Part shown: piece after piece, positions 22,191-33,723 of the stretch
How the letters are laid out: the number at the start of each line of letters is the position of its first letter
Position numbering within the stretch: the stretch's first letter is position 1
Notes under the pieces: model-generated
What the model was told of the DNA's origin: nothing
What the model saw: only the letters and a program-made list of their open reading frames with translations
Databases searched by the model: none
DNA from: Limnephilus marmoratus
Taxonomy: Eukaryota > Arthropoda > Insecta > Trichoptera > Limnephilidae
Assembly: GCA_917880885.1 (NCBI GenBank)
Contig: OU862917.1
Location: forward strand, 27,020,104 to 27,084,103
Direction: 5' to 3'
DNA length: 64,000 nucleotides
Position numbers and translations under genes: made by a program

Positions 22191-23529
22191 TATGATACGT
22201 AAATAGTTCAGCTACAAAAGTAGATCAGCACATTTACTGAATATTACTGAATATCTAACTTTAACCTTAAGTATTCCAGAAATCTTCGTAATTTTTTTTT
22301 AATTCACGCGATGTTTTTTTAAAAAAAATATTCCAAATTTGTCGCATTAGGAAATGAAAAAATTAACTTAACATCTTTAGTAAACACCTGAAGGTATTGA
22401 ATCCATGTTAAAAAAAATTTGCCAGCAAGCGGTGTAAAAAGTTATCACTCCCTAAATGTTATATAATAAACGTTGCATTTACACACAAATGTCCTGACTG
22501 CTCGGGAAGTCAATCTTTGCTGACGTGTTTCGCAGTGACGAAACGTTTTGCTGAATTTTGTGGTATGGGGAAAGATGCGCTGGTATGTGGTGTCAAAATA
22601 TAGAAACCAAATTTAGTGATCCTTGCAATTTGAAATTTCGAATTGTTTCCGACGCTCCCATACTAGTAAAACCACTGTGCGGCGCTTGCTGCGTGACAGC
22701 AAGAGTGCATGCATTACAAGTGGAAAAAATATTATCAAGATAAAACTTATGTCAAAATATATTGAAACCGGAACGTAATTTATGGAAACGAAAGTTTTGT
22801 TATTTTTATAAACATTTTTCATCTCAATCATCTTCAACAAACACGTTCCCTGAACTTTTTCACTTATTTGAATGTACGAGGGTGGGTTTTTAAGTTTGAA
22901 GATTGGGTAAGGAGTGGAAATAAAAACCAAAATCATTTTTCCTTTTCAACATATTCACCTACTACCCTAATACATTTTTCCGATCTTTAAATTAACTTAA
23001 AGGAACTTTATAACAGCGCGGAACTTAATTTTCTCCACATTTCACAATTAATTTCTTCCCGATTGAAGTGTTTGGTCGACGATAGCTCAAAGACTAATGA
23101 CCTAATCACGATAAAACCTGGTGTTTATCCTAAAAATGAGTTGTTCAATTAGTACCTAATTCAGCGGTACCCCCATTAATCACTTACCTTCCCATTCCGC
23201 GAACTTAAAAACCTCCCCTCGTAGGTCGAAAAAAAACGCGAGATTTCTAGATTGACTACGTGATAAAAACCTAAGCCCCCCCCCCCCCCCCCGTTGTGAC
23301 CAAGCGTGGTATTTTGATGACCCCCCCCTGAACAGGTCACGAAGTATGGGTACGTTCCCTAAGCTATACTCTTCAAAAGTTTGCTGGTCATATTTTATTT
23401 CAATTGACTGATGCTAAGTACTATTATTTACCTCATTGGAAAAATGGTGTTAAATTTAAAAAAATTACGCTTCGTGTATCATGTTCAATTCACTATGAAT
23501 AATATGTATTTTTAAATTTTGGCGACAAG

Positions 23530-23896
23530 TTTCACCCAGTCGTGGAAAGCCCACAACGCCCTCTCAAAAGATCTCGCCAAGATGATTTGCAACCGGAAAC
23601 ATCACACAGCGGAACTACACAGACTGTGGTGAGTAATCCAAAGATTTTGTTCTGTAGAATTTTTTAATATTAAATAATAAAAGATTTAATGCGAACCATC
23701 ATAATTACTTTCATGTATATTTATCACCGCAGTTTGCCTGCCAAGTGAGCACAGACTTTGAGATCCCTGCACTCCTGCGCCAGGGGCAAGACCGATTGAC
23801 GAAGACCTCGGAAGGTCGCCTTGAGATGGCTGTCAGGGCGTGCAAGCAGAAGGAGGAGATTACGTTCAGCCGCGATGATCCTGCAGTGCTCAATAG
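23530..23896 (+). CDS. Candidate spliced gene, exons 1 and 2
   Basis: Exon 1 is 23530-23628 (preceded by AG, followed by GTGAGT) and exon 2 is 23733-23896 (preceded by CACCGCAG, followed by GTCAG). They join in phase 0; exon 2 ends in phase 2, which matches exon 3 at 34001. Exon 1 encodes a KRSRQDD basic stretch like a nuclear localisation signal. Exon 2 is hydrophilic and charged (GRLEMAVRACKQKEE). Exon 1 is duplicated at 62724-62813 with its donor site. The 5' part of the gene is not identified. It could be a host gene or an old element gene. Confidence 0.5.
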
Positions 23897-24049
23897 GTCA
23901 GATATCTTTATTTGTCAACTTTTTAATGACATCCAATATACATTGCCCAGTCAACAGCTTCCTGTAACCTTCGAAAGTATGTCCTAATGGCAAAAATTAG
24001 TTTACTCTAAATTTTAGATTAAATCATAGACTCTGTTTTATGTAGGGGG

Positions 24050-24770
24050 TGTTTCGCCATCTCCTCAATATTATTTTTATTTAATATGAATAACTCACAA
24101 GAGTCTCAGCTGCTCTCGTCTGGAGCCAGTGAATCTATTGCATCCCCAATTGGCCATGTTGTGGGGCTGAAGGTAGTGGGGAAGGGAAGGAGATGGGGAA
24201 GAGGAATGTGGGGAAGTACCTGGCTATTCAGATCTGGTCACCAAACACGGCTAAAGCCATTTCAAGCAACGTTTCAATTCTGAATGGTGGTCATACACCA
24301 GGGCGATACTAAGAGTATCTTCCACTCTGGAACGTGCCGCAAATATACTAAATGGATATTATTTTAAATAAACCAAGTATATATTAATTTATTTTATATC
24401 GTGAAAAAACCCAAATTAATTAAATAAAATTTATTTGCCACGTCTTTTTTTTACATGAATACCGCACAAGAATCCCAACTGCTCCCGTCTGGAGCCAGTG
24501 GGACTATGGCATCCCCAATTGGGGTATGTTGGGAGGCTGAAGGTAGTGGGGAGGGGTAGGAGATAGGGAAGAGGAAGGTGGGGAAGTACCTGGCTATTCA
24601 GATCTGGTCACCAAACACGGCAGAAGCCATTTCAAGCAAAGTTTCAATTCTGAACGGTGGTCTTACACCATACTGAGAGTATCTTCCACTCTGGAACGTG
24701 ACGCAAATATACTATATTTTATTTTAAATGAATTTATTGTGAAATACACAAATTAATCAAATAAAATTTA
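24050..24770. repeat. Tandem pair of dispersed repeats
   Basis: About 24078-24300 and 24448-24680 are diverged direct copies, sharing GAGCCAGTG, GGCTGAAGGTAGTGGGGA and TACCTGGCTATTCAGATC. Further copies lie inverted at 43940-44130 and 44230-44380. No coding potential is convincing. They are probably SINE-like, given the tRNA-like unit just downstream. Confidence 0.65.
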
Positions 24771-24773
24771 TTT

Positions 24774-24843
24774 GCCACGCCGGGATTCGATCCCGCGGCC
24801 TTTGGAATGCTAGTCAAACGAATTACCGCTGCACTACGCCGGC
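24774..24843 (-). ncRNA. tRNA-like sequence (SINE head)
   Basis: On the minus strand the 70 bases have an A box (TAGTGCAGCGG) and a B box (GGATCGAATCC) inside a CGGG/CCCG T-arm, but only an imperfect acceptor stem and no clean anticodon arm. It is a tRNA-derived SINE head or pseudo-tRNA rather than a functional tRNA. Confidence 0.5.
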
Positions 24844-25189
24844 CGTCAAACGCCTGGATTCGATCCCGCGAACTTCTTCGCAAATTTCGTCACCTAACCT
24901 CACCTCAAATTGACTTACGGATAAATTAAGCTGAATTAAGCTTGATGTTTTATATAATTACCGCCTTGGTGGAATTCATAATCAATAATTTTTCAATTAA
25001 AAATAAAAACATGTTGGTATGATAAAATTACGGTTTATCATTCTTTTTTTATAAGTTTGTTTTAGTTATTTTTTTCTTATTTTACAGTTTTTTTTAGAAA
25101 AATGTGCCCTTACTGGGGTACCCCGTTCTAAGAACACATTGTACAAGTTTTCTTGTTTGAAATATAAGTAAATACCTATGTTAAAATGG

Positions 25190-25380
25190 TGACCGGACAA
25201 CTCAGAAAGAAACCAACTCAGAAGCACCTAAGAAAGGTCATTAAGAGTGATGATAAAAAAATATTTAAAAAATAGTTGAATAGGTTAAGTTAGGTTAGGG
25301 TTACCGGCTATTTTAAAATTATTTTTTTATAGCTTTTAATGACCTTTCTGAGTTGGTTTCATTCTGACTTGGCATGGAAC
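25190..25380. repeat. Short inverted repeat
   Basis: GAAACCAACTCAGAA and AAAGGTCATTA near 25208-25245 recur inverted at 25336-25365, leaving an AT-rich loop of about 90 bases. It is likely a small MITE. Confidence 0.5.
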
Positions 25381-25439
25381 CGATAAAATATAAAGTAATA
25401 CAGAGGAAAATTATAAAGTTAAATCTAAAAGAAAGTACA

Positions 25440-27363
25440 ATACAAGCATTAATCTTTGTTAGGTTGCATAATTGTATCTATATTTTTCCTACCAATGTCC
25501 ATAATCCATATCTTTATGCTTCTTTTGAAGTCGGTTAATTTTTTTATGATTTTTTATTGAGAGAGGGTGTAAATTAAATTATTTTATAGAGAAGTATTGC
25601 ATATTTCTTTATTTTAAAAGTGGTTTTAGTTGTAGGTTGGTGGAACGTATGTTGTAATGTAGATCTTGTGAATCGGCCCGAGTTTGTCTGTGTTAAGTAT
25701 CCTGGTTTTTGAATGCGTACATTAGAATATCATTTGTATATAATTGTTTCAGTGACTTTAAATTCAGGACTTTAAAAACATAATCTGTAGAGGTTCTGAT
25801 GGGGACTCTTAAGTATAATTTTCAAAATTGCCCTTTGTGCTGTGAGGACTGGTTTTTATAGTGGAATCGCATGAGCTTCCCCATTGGGCTAATGCATAAT
25901 AGATTTTAATTAGCTGTTCTTTGTATAAAATGTTTCTTATTGTTTTGAAAAAATAAGTTAGTTTTTTTAATTTGTTGCTTACATTTTCCACTTGGGAGTT
26001 CCAATTTAAGTTTTGATCAATAATTATATTTTACTGTTTGTATTTCATTCAATTTTGAACAGTTGCAAGGAATTACTCAGTTCACATTTATACAGTCTTT
26101 AAATGTTTAAGTTTAGGTTTGAATTGAGGTTATCTGTCTGTTTGTAGTGGATTTTGAATTTAATATATTTAGTTTTTGTATCATTTAATGTTAGTGAATT
26201 TGAATCAAGCCATTGTTTTACCCGATTTATCCCTTTTCAGCTTTTTCAAATTCAGTCTCCACGACTCTTCATGGAATAGAAGGACTGTGTCATCTGCAAA
26301 ACTAATGACTGAGCCGTGACAGTTTAGATCACATAAATTATTTATATATATCAGGAATAAAATCGAGCCCAAGACACTGCCTTGCGGGACTCCATATTGG
26401 ATTTGTATGGGTTGACTTAATTCACTTTGAATCCTGACTAACTGTGACCTTTCTGACATGTAGCTTTTAATGAAGTTTAGTTCACGACCTGAGATTCCAA
26501 TCTTTTTGAGTTTTTCTAGTGTGATCAATTGTATTGAAGGGTTTACTTAGATCTAAAAATATTCCGATACACTTATTTCCGTTATGGAGACTATGTTTTA
26601 TACTTTTTATAATAGAGGCGATGGCATCGGAGGTTCCCATATTTTTTTCTAAATCCGTATTAATTTTCAGATAGTATGATATTTTATTATTGTTGTTTCA
26701 AGATATTGAGTGAGCTGCTTCTTTATAACGTTCTCTACTATTTTTGAAAGATTATTCAATATTGTTATCGGTCTATAATTATTTATATCCGCTTTATTGC
26801 CGGATTTAAAGATTGGTATAACAGAACCCATTTTAAGCGTTGCAGGAAACATACCATGATACATCTGTTCACAAGGTGGAGGAGTGGTTGAATTACTTCA
26901 TCTCTAGTTGATTTAATTATTCTCATTGAGATGCCGTCTGATCCTGAAGTGAGTGTTGATTTCATTGAATCTATGATGCTTTTAATGTCATCTGCCGTAA
27001 CTGTATTTAATTTAAAGGTGACATTATTAGCAAGTGTGTTGTTAATCTCATTATCAGTATAAGGAGGTTCAATGATATTTTTAGCTAAATTAGAACCCAC
27101 ATTGGAGAAATGCTAATTCACAAATTGAACTATTTCCTTTAGATTTTATTTCATAATTAATTTTTGATTTGGTGTATAAAGTTCGGTAATATCACTGCTT
27201 TTATTGTTGTTAGTGTATTTCATCTCTTTAATAATTTTCCAGACAAGTTTAGGATCGTTATTACACTTTTGAATCTGACGTTTGTAAAAGTTACCTCTGG
27301 CAAATTTTAGAAGTTTGGAACACATATCTCTATAATGCTTGTAAAGATTTAGCAACGAAAGAT
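25440..27363 (-). pseudogene. N3 reverse transcriptase relic
   Basis: Pieces in several frames: KLLKFARGNFYKRQIQK (linker), then a TSGSDGISMRIIKS region, NNYRPITILNNLSKI, SQLVRIQ, YGVPQGSVLGSILFLIYINN and SFADDTVLLFHE (FADD), and finally YKEQLIKIYYALAQWG. Every classical RT motif is recognisable, but multiple frameshifts break the chain. Confidence 0.8.
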
Positions 27364-27366
27364 CAA

Positions 27367-30300
27367 TAGTCCAGTAACTTTATACATCACAGTATGCGTT
27401 AAATCCGGTAGTTCTGATTTTTTGCAGACTTGTTTATGATGTTGGCCTAATGAATAATCCAAGTTTTCGACCTCGAGTGCCGACCGCAACTTTGTAAAAA
27501 ATCGAAAAAACCGCGAAAAAACGTTATTTTTTCAAATTTTGGTGATTATAACCCTAAAGGACTAGTTTTTGAAAAAACTTTTTTAAGACGTTTTTAAAGT
27601 AAATTAAATTTGCTATAATATGATACTAAAATTGTCTCTATAGACCCAATAGTTTCCTAGATTAAGCCTTTCAAAGTTTGTGACCTCGAGCGCAAACCGC
27701 GAAAAAACGTTTTTTTTTTTCAAATTTCGGCGATTATAAGCCTAAAGGACTAGTTTTTGAAAACTTTTTTTTAAACGTTTGTAAAGTAGACTAAATTTGC
27801 TACAATATGATACTAAAATTGTCTCTGTAGACTGAATAGTTTCCGAGATTAAGCCTTTCAAAGTTTATCATTCTTTTCGAACTTCGCAATTTTTTGCAAT
27901 TCTGTCGTTTTGAATGAATTTTGACCCTGATTATACTATCAAAGCCCTGTACTTTTATGATGGGATGATGATGTTTAAGCTAAGCTACGAATAATGAAGT
28001 AAAAAATTAAAATAATTTAGCCCTGTTGGAAGGTCCCGGTTAAAGTTCGTCCGTATCTGGATCGACGTATTGGGATGGCATATCCCCATCAGGAGATGGT
28101 GACGAATCGTCGACGTATTGTGCCCACAAGTCATCCTTCATTTCGACGTCGGTCAGATCGTCGCCTTCTGGGATATCTATTACTTCAGCATCAGGTATAT
28201 TATCACAAGAGGCCCCGCTGCAGTGCCTGCAGACTGATGAGCATTTTAATCCTGCCTTCCTGCAGCTGCACGTGTTCCCACAACCCTTCGTGCAGCCACA
28301 AGAAATCATCCGCAAGAGGTGTTGTAGAGCTGCATCTCTGCTCTGGTCATCATTTTGGGGTTGAGGCCTTGTGGCGTGGATATCCACCCCCAGGAGAGAG
28401 GGTTCAGTGTGACTCCCAACCACGCCTGAACCTGTAAGAAGATTGTACATGAGAATAGAAAATGATGAATGATATGTAACTGATGCAAGGACAAATTTTT
28501 ACCTGATGGTATGTCCGCAAGGAGTGAAATCCAGCAGAGTCTTGTGTAGGAGGTAACCTGGCTAGATTAAGGCTGGTTTTCGTCGCAGCCCTGGCGAATA
28601 GTTGGTACCGCAGCTCGTCAAGGTTATGGGTGTCGGGGTTGCCTCCGTATAGAGAAATTATGACTCGTTCTCCTGCTGCTGCTATATCGTCAGGTGTAGA
28701 GTTGGTGTCGAGAAAAATCGCAGTTTGCTTTTCAACGTCCGGATTTTTTTCGACTATGGACATCATTTGTATCTTCCCTAAGCCAAAGAAGCAGGATGTC
28801 GAGTCACAACCACTAAAGGCATGGATGAAGAGGAAAAGCTCTGTTTTCAAAGAGGATATTGAAGAAGCGATGCTGGAATACATGGCATCTGATGCTTTGC
28901 CTCTTCCACATTTATTGTAAAAAAAATCACGTTGGTTTGAGGTCGCAGTAAGGATGATCAGCAAACCAATGTCCTCACCAACGACTACCACTATATCATA
29001 GGTAGAGGCAGCAGTTACAGCTGTAGTGATGATGAGCCTATCAGCATCTTCCTCTGCTTGGAGTACTTGAATGTTGTGATATCCCATTTTTGTTGTCAGC
29101 AGTTTTATGCAACGAAGCTTGTTTTTGTCATTTGACAAGAATTTCTGTTGAGGAACCTGTGCCACGGTTTTCTCATCAACGATTATCTCTCGCGATGAGT
29201 GTAACTTGGCTTTTCGAAGACGCTCAGAGCTCTTTGTGTTTTTCTGTACAGCATCTACGGGGTAACCATCGAAAACTACTGCCACATTTGAGCAATAGTG
29301 AGCAATAATGTACGGTATGTATCTGTCAGCTATCGCAAAAAATGATGATCTTCGAGGACACACAACTTTGTGAAGTAGATGCCCTCCATCCACTACTACG
29401 AAATTCGTTAACCCTTGCTTCTCATTTAAGGTTACAGGTTCAAATACTGAATACAAGGTGGATTTTGTGTCCTTTCTCATCCTCTCTTCAGAGAACAATG
29501 ACATTGAGATTGGTGACAGTTCGTAAGTGAAGAACTCTCAATTCTTCATCCGATTGTTTTAAGACACACAACCTGTGAAACAGTGTTAGAGGATCAACAG
29601 TTACCTGTTCATTGCCAACAGTAATAGTTCGTTCAGCTGAAAAAGTGGACACCACATTGTTTTTACGTTTGAATTTAACTTCCTGGAAATTCTGGCCAAC
29701 CATCTTTAGCATTGATTCTCTCCCAATCTCTAGAGCCATGTGGCTGTTGACACTAGATTCTCCAACCAGGCCACTGCTGATGGACATAATGAAATCTGTT
29801 GTAAGGAACGGAGGGTGCTGTGCAAACCAGCTACAGAGTTTTTCAGTATCTGATTCATCTCTGGTGCCACGAGATGGTCTCATGTCAACATGTTGTTCAG
29901 TTGTTGCAGTGGTAACCTCGCAGTATGTTTCTACTTAATGGCAGATATTATGTAGATACACCATGCCTAATGTCCATCGAGAGAGTATACTGTCAGTCAT
30001 ACCACGTACCAGTCATAAACGTGTTACAGGTGGGTCGCATTCGTGATTTCACACGTCGGAGGTAATTGAAACTTCATCCCGCTAGAGTTATTCGAGTGAC
30101 GTCTAAAATATTGCAAAAAATTGCGAAGTTCGAAAAAAATTATAAATTTTGAAAGGCTTAATCTCGAAAACTTTTAAGTCTACAGAGACAATTCTAGTAT
30201 CATATTGTACCAAATTTAGTCTAATTTAAAAACAATTTACAAAAGTTTTTTCAAAAACTAGTCCTTCAGGGTTATAATCGCCAAAATTTGAAAAAGAAAA

Positions 30301-30655
30301 CGATTTTTTCGCCGTTTGCGCTCGAGGTCACAAACTTTGAAAGGCTTAATCTCGGAAAATATTGGGTCTACAGAGACAATTCTAGTATCAGATTATATAA
30401 AATTTAGTTTACTTTAAAAACGTCTTAAAAAAGTTTTTTCAAAAACTAGTCCTTTAGGGTTATAATCACCAAAATTTGAAAAAATAACGTTTTTTCGCGG
30501 TTTTTTCGATTTTTTACAAAGTTGCGGTCGGCACTCGAGGTCGAAAACTTGGATTATTCATTAGGCCAACATCATAAACAAGTCTGCAAAAAATCAGAAC
30601 TACCGGATTTAACGCATACTACCCCATACATTCAGGCGACAAAGTTACTGGACTA
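27367..30655. mobile_element. Academ-like transposon with long inverted repeats
   Basis: The inverted arms are about 560 bp (27367-27925 and 30085-30655); each contains two diverged copies of a ~190-bp unit with GACCTCGAG. The ends are TAGTCCAGTAACTTT. The direct repeat CAA flanks both sides (27364-27366, 30656-30658). Removing the element plus one CAA restores the N3 reading frame across the junction, which fixes the borders. It carries an XPG-like gene on the minus strand. Academ transposons (family knowledge) have 3-4 bp TSDs and encode an XPG nuclease, so a deleted Academ relative is the best fit. Confidence 0.7.
28040..29936 (-). pseudogene. XPG/PIN-like nuclease with C-terminal Cys-rich (CXC-like) domain, frameshifted
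   Basis: Reading leftward: HPPF...VDPLTLFHRLCVLKQ (29883-29530), a one-base frameshift near 29533, then an XPG-like core with VVDGGHLLH, VVFDGYP, LQAEEDADRLI and SGCDSTSCFFGLGK (29504-28503). A 71-base intron follows (28502-28432, GT...AG), then VQAWLGVTLNPLSWGW, a second frameshift near 28370, and CGCTKGCGNTCSCRKAGLKC with further Cys. The order matches a large arthropod/cnidarian family of XPG-like, Cys-rich proteins. In VVGEDIGLLIIL a Gly stands where relatives commonly have Asp (from memory of the family), which may remove an acidic active-site residue. The N-terminal part of the family is missing. Confidence 0.75.
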
Positions 30656-30658
30656 CAA

Positions 30659-31690
30659 GTGGATTTTTTTTTGTTTTTAAGTGTAATTTTTCTCTAACTC
30701 TTATACTTTTTAGAAGTCGTTGAGTAATCCAAAGTTTTTTATTTTACATTTGTGTGGAGTTTGTAGAGTGAATGATTCTGAACATTTATGAATATTTGTT
30801 TGAACAATGCTTGTAAATGACTACCAGCAATCTTGAAAATCAAATTTTAAGTAGTTCTCCCCAATCTTCCAATTTTAATAAATCCTTTAACCTGTTAATA
30901 TTTATTCTATTTTTGACTATGGTGTTTTTAGTATAAGTATGTGTATTTTCAAGTTGAATGTTAAGTAGAGTGGTCAGTAATATTAGAATGGTGAACGGCG
31001 GTACCGTATGCTTTATTTGTTTTTATCATGATGTGGTCAATACAGGAGGCAGATACATTTTGAGAATTTTCGTTAACTCCTTATCTTGTTGGTATATTAA
31101 CTGCACTGATCAGTCCATGGTGCAGTGAGAGTAGTTGGTAGTCATTGCATTGCGGGTGTTTCTGTCCATTATTTAGTACGTTAATATTGATGTCCCCAAT
31201 TAGGTACACGTTCCAAATATCTCGTAGTTGGTTTAGCTCATCATCCAGGGAGTGAAGAAAGGGAGATACGTCTCTTGTTGAAGGTGATCTGCATATCCCG
31301 AACACTGAGATGTCATTATTAATGTTTATGAAATGACAGTTTGCATCTCTGAGTTGAATTTCTTTTACAATTCCGTGGATCTCATTTTTAATATAATTTA
31401 TCACTCCGTCACTCTGATTTTTATGTTGTGTGTTATACACCTTATATTTGTCTAGGTATTTTGGTGAATATGTTTATTTTTTATATGACATTCTGTGAGT
31501 ATGATGATGTCGATATCCTCATCAAATTGCTGTAGCGTCACCGTCAGCTCTACGAAATTTTTATTGATGCTTCGTATATTCTGGTGGAGTATTTTTTTAT
31601 ATTTTTGCTCTATTGTTTTTTTTTTATATAATCATTATTTCTCGAATTGTTGAAGTTGTGGTGGTTTTAGGAGAAGGTTTATATAAGTGT
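30659..31690 (-). pseudogene. N3 endonuclease relic
   Basis: The minus strand shows an N-terminal ILTECHI (TE motif), then DGVINYIKNEIHG and FGICRSPST, and LIGDININ (31440-31081), ending NIPTR. These are AP-endonuclease motifs of non-LTR elements. 30659-31080 is the poorly readable linker. Stops are frequent. Confidence 0.7.
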
Positions 31691-31906
31691 TCGTTATATT
31701 GCAGATAGTTCTAGATTACATGGCTTGTTTATATGATTTTCCTTTCAAGGTCGTGGTGATTTTTTATTTCAGTCTTCAAATTTTCTTGCCGGCAATTTTC
31801 CATTTCTGATCCAGATGAATTTGATTTTTTTTTCTTTTGCCATTATGTTCGTGTTCCATAAAAGATTTTTATAGTATGGCGTAAGGGCTTCATTCACATA
31901 ATTTTT

Positions 31907-32430
31907 TTATTGACATCCGCTAAATGGGAGACATAATTTTTTTTTTTTGAAATTCATCATTGTTATTTTTTTACTTTCATCTTTGAATATAAGCCGTGAA
32001 GGTTTAATATCACTAGATTTTATAAACTTGTATTTGTCCTCTGGTTCCAGATTTAATCCGAAGGCTGAACTAATTCTGGTGGCTATATCACGGGGCGGTT
32101 CATTCAGCGATACTTTAATTACACTGTTTTTCAATTCTTTTTGCTTGGATTCGTCTATTTTTGTTTCCAGAGCAACTATTCTTTTTTCTTGAATTTCCAT
32201 CTCCTCTATAATTTTTGTTGTTGTTTTGGTAAATCCAAAATTTTATTTAATTTGTCATTTATGTCATCATGTCGATCGCTTACAAATTGGGTTATTTTTT
32301 TAAGATCAGCTATTTCTGTCTCTAATTTTGTAAACAATTGTGTTTTTAACTCACTCAGTTTACGATCAAGGTAGTTCATGAGCGAGTGCATGATTTTTTG
32401 ATGTTCTGCGGCAGATCTCGTTGCGGACAT
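31907..32430 (-). pseudogene. N3 ORF1 relic (coiled coil, FP25K-like)
   Basis: The frame 32430-32206 starts MSATRSAAEHQ and is coiled-coil-like. 32200-31907 continues in another frame with RISSAFGLNLEPEDKYKFIK and ends in a Lys run. The pattern is that of insect non-LTR ORF1 proteins, cut short and frameshifted. Confidence 0.65.
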
Positions 32431-32956
32431 AATGTTTCTTTATAATTTCAGTAGCTAGTAGCGACTCAGGTAGCACTTGTGTACTTTTCCAATGATTTGT
32501 CACTTTTAATGGTTTATTTATTAATTTTGCAGGAGCCAAAAACAACAGAAACAGATTGCTGTCGCTTTGAGTTGTAATAAATACCACTTTTTTCGGTGAC
32601 TTGACTAGAATACTAGCAATATGGTTCAATTTGTGCACTTTTCCGAAGATTTCCGTCACTTTGAACACTTATTTTAATAATTTTACGGGAGCAAAACTAA
32701 AACAGACACCTGTCACTTTGAGGTATTTGATTTCCGTTTGTACTCGTACCTCATAGCCTCTCTTTCTGTTACACGATCGCTTATGGTAGAGAGCGAGAGA
32801 TGGCGAGAAATCAAAATTACAGATCTCTCTATAATTCAGCTTCATCTATAAGAAAATAGCTCTTTTTGGCAGTTTCAAGGTCAGAGCGGAGATACATGCC
32901 CCTGCCTCTCTGCGTGACTGCCCGCCGGGAACTGGAACTAAAGATTAATATACACC

Positions 32957-33723
32957 TAGGGAATGCAATCTCGTTCTCGCGAGATATCGTTCTTGCGAGA
33001 TCTCAGCCTCTTTTTGCGAGTTTGATCTCGGACGAAAAAAAGGCGAGATCTCGCGAGTTTAACGAGATTGCACTCGAGCATAAAAACGTCGTATTCGAAG
33101 CGCGGACTGACACGGATGGAGTTGCGATCTGTCGGTTTCGTTCGGTGCGCGTGAGGCTGTAATTTCAATAGTCTGACTAATTGGTATATTTTGTTAATTA
33201 ATCTGTAATATCTAATGGATCTACTGAGTAGATATAGTTTTATTTTATTGATAATAATATCTCAGTTTAATAGTCAACTCAACTTAGATAATAAGTTTGT
33301 TTTTTTTTTTACTTCTCGTTTTTTTTTTGTTATAAAGAACTGTTTTATTACTAAAAGGTTTTTGTTCGATATTAGAAGAGAAGACTGGTTGTTTTTTTTT
33401 TGTTGTTTGTTAGATACGTACGTCAGTTTACTACTTAGAAGTTTATTAAAAAATTATTAGATTATTATTAATTTGACAAATACGTCAAACAATGTTTGAT
33501 TCATAAAAGTCTATTGAAAAATTCGTGAAAATAAATGTTTATCTTCTAATACTTTATTATTTTTTTCCTAATTTTTTCAAATATTGTGATTATTTGCAAA
33601 AAAAAAACACACAAAACTGCCAATCTCGCGAGATCTCGAAATTGGCGAGATCTCACAGTATTGTTCTACATAAACTCGCGGGATCTCGCCTGAGCCCCAA
33701 TCTCGCGAGATTTGCATTCCCTA
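32957..33723. mobile_element. hAT-like MITE rich in TCTCGCGAGA
   Basis: The ends are TAGGGAATGCAATCTCG and the inverted GATTTGCATTCCCTA. Flanking octamers TATACACC and TGTACAGC match at six of eight bases, suggesting an aged hAT target duplication. At least five copies of the CGCG palindrome (TCTCGCGAGA or near) lie in the arms. The centre is AT-rich with no gene. It interrupts a stretch that otherwise reads continuously from 32956 to 33724. Confidence 0.6.

Larger units (their letters stand above)
19907..23359. mobile_element. TAA-flanked DNA transposon with poly-C subterminal tracts
   Basis: The ends are GGGAACGTACCCATACT and its inverted match. TAA lies on both sides (19904-19906 and 23360-23362), and segment B lacks the insertion near 62548. 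A TWA target duplication is typical of PIF/Harbinger. Each end carries a long C run (about 19951-19966 and 23276-23293) followed by GGTGACCACG-like sequence. No recognisable transposase is found; inside are unassigned frames and an RT fragment. Confidence 0.75.
25440..32740 (-). mobile_element. Decayed non-LTR retrotransposon (N3), interrupted
   Basis: On the minus strand, ORF1 relics (32430-31907), endonuclease (about 31690-31081), linker and RT (30659-30840, 27363-25440) appear in order, with many stops. The element is interrupted by the transposon at 27367-30655. The 5' untranslated region (32430-32740) contains two diverged copies of a ~200-bp unit ending in CACTTTGAG. Confidence 0.8.

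Noticed and set aside
24078..24680. Possible CRISPR-like or short regular repeats
   Set aside because: Only two long diverged copies, no regular spacers, eukaryotic context.
28075..29308. Several plus-strand frames over the XPG-like gene
   Set aside because: Antisense shadows of recognised domains.
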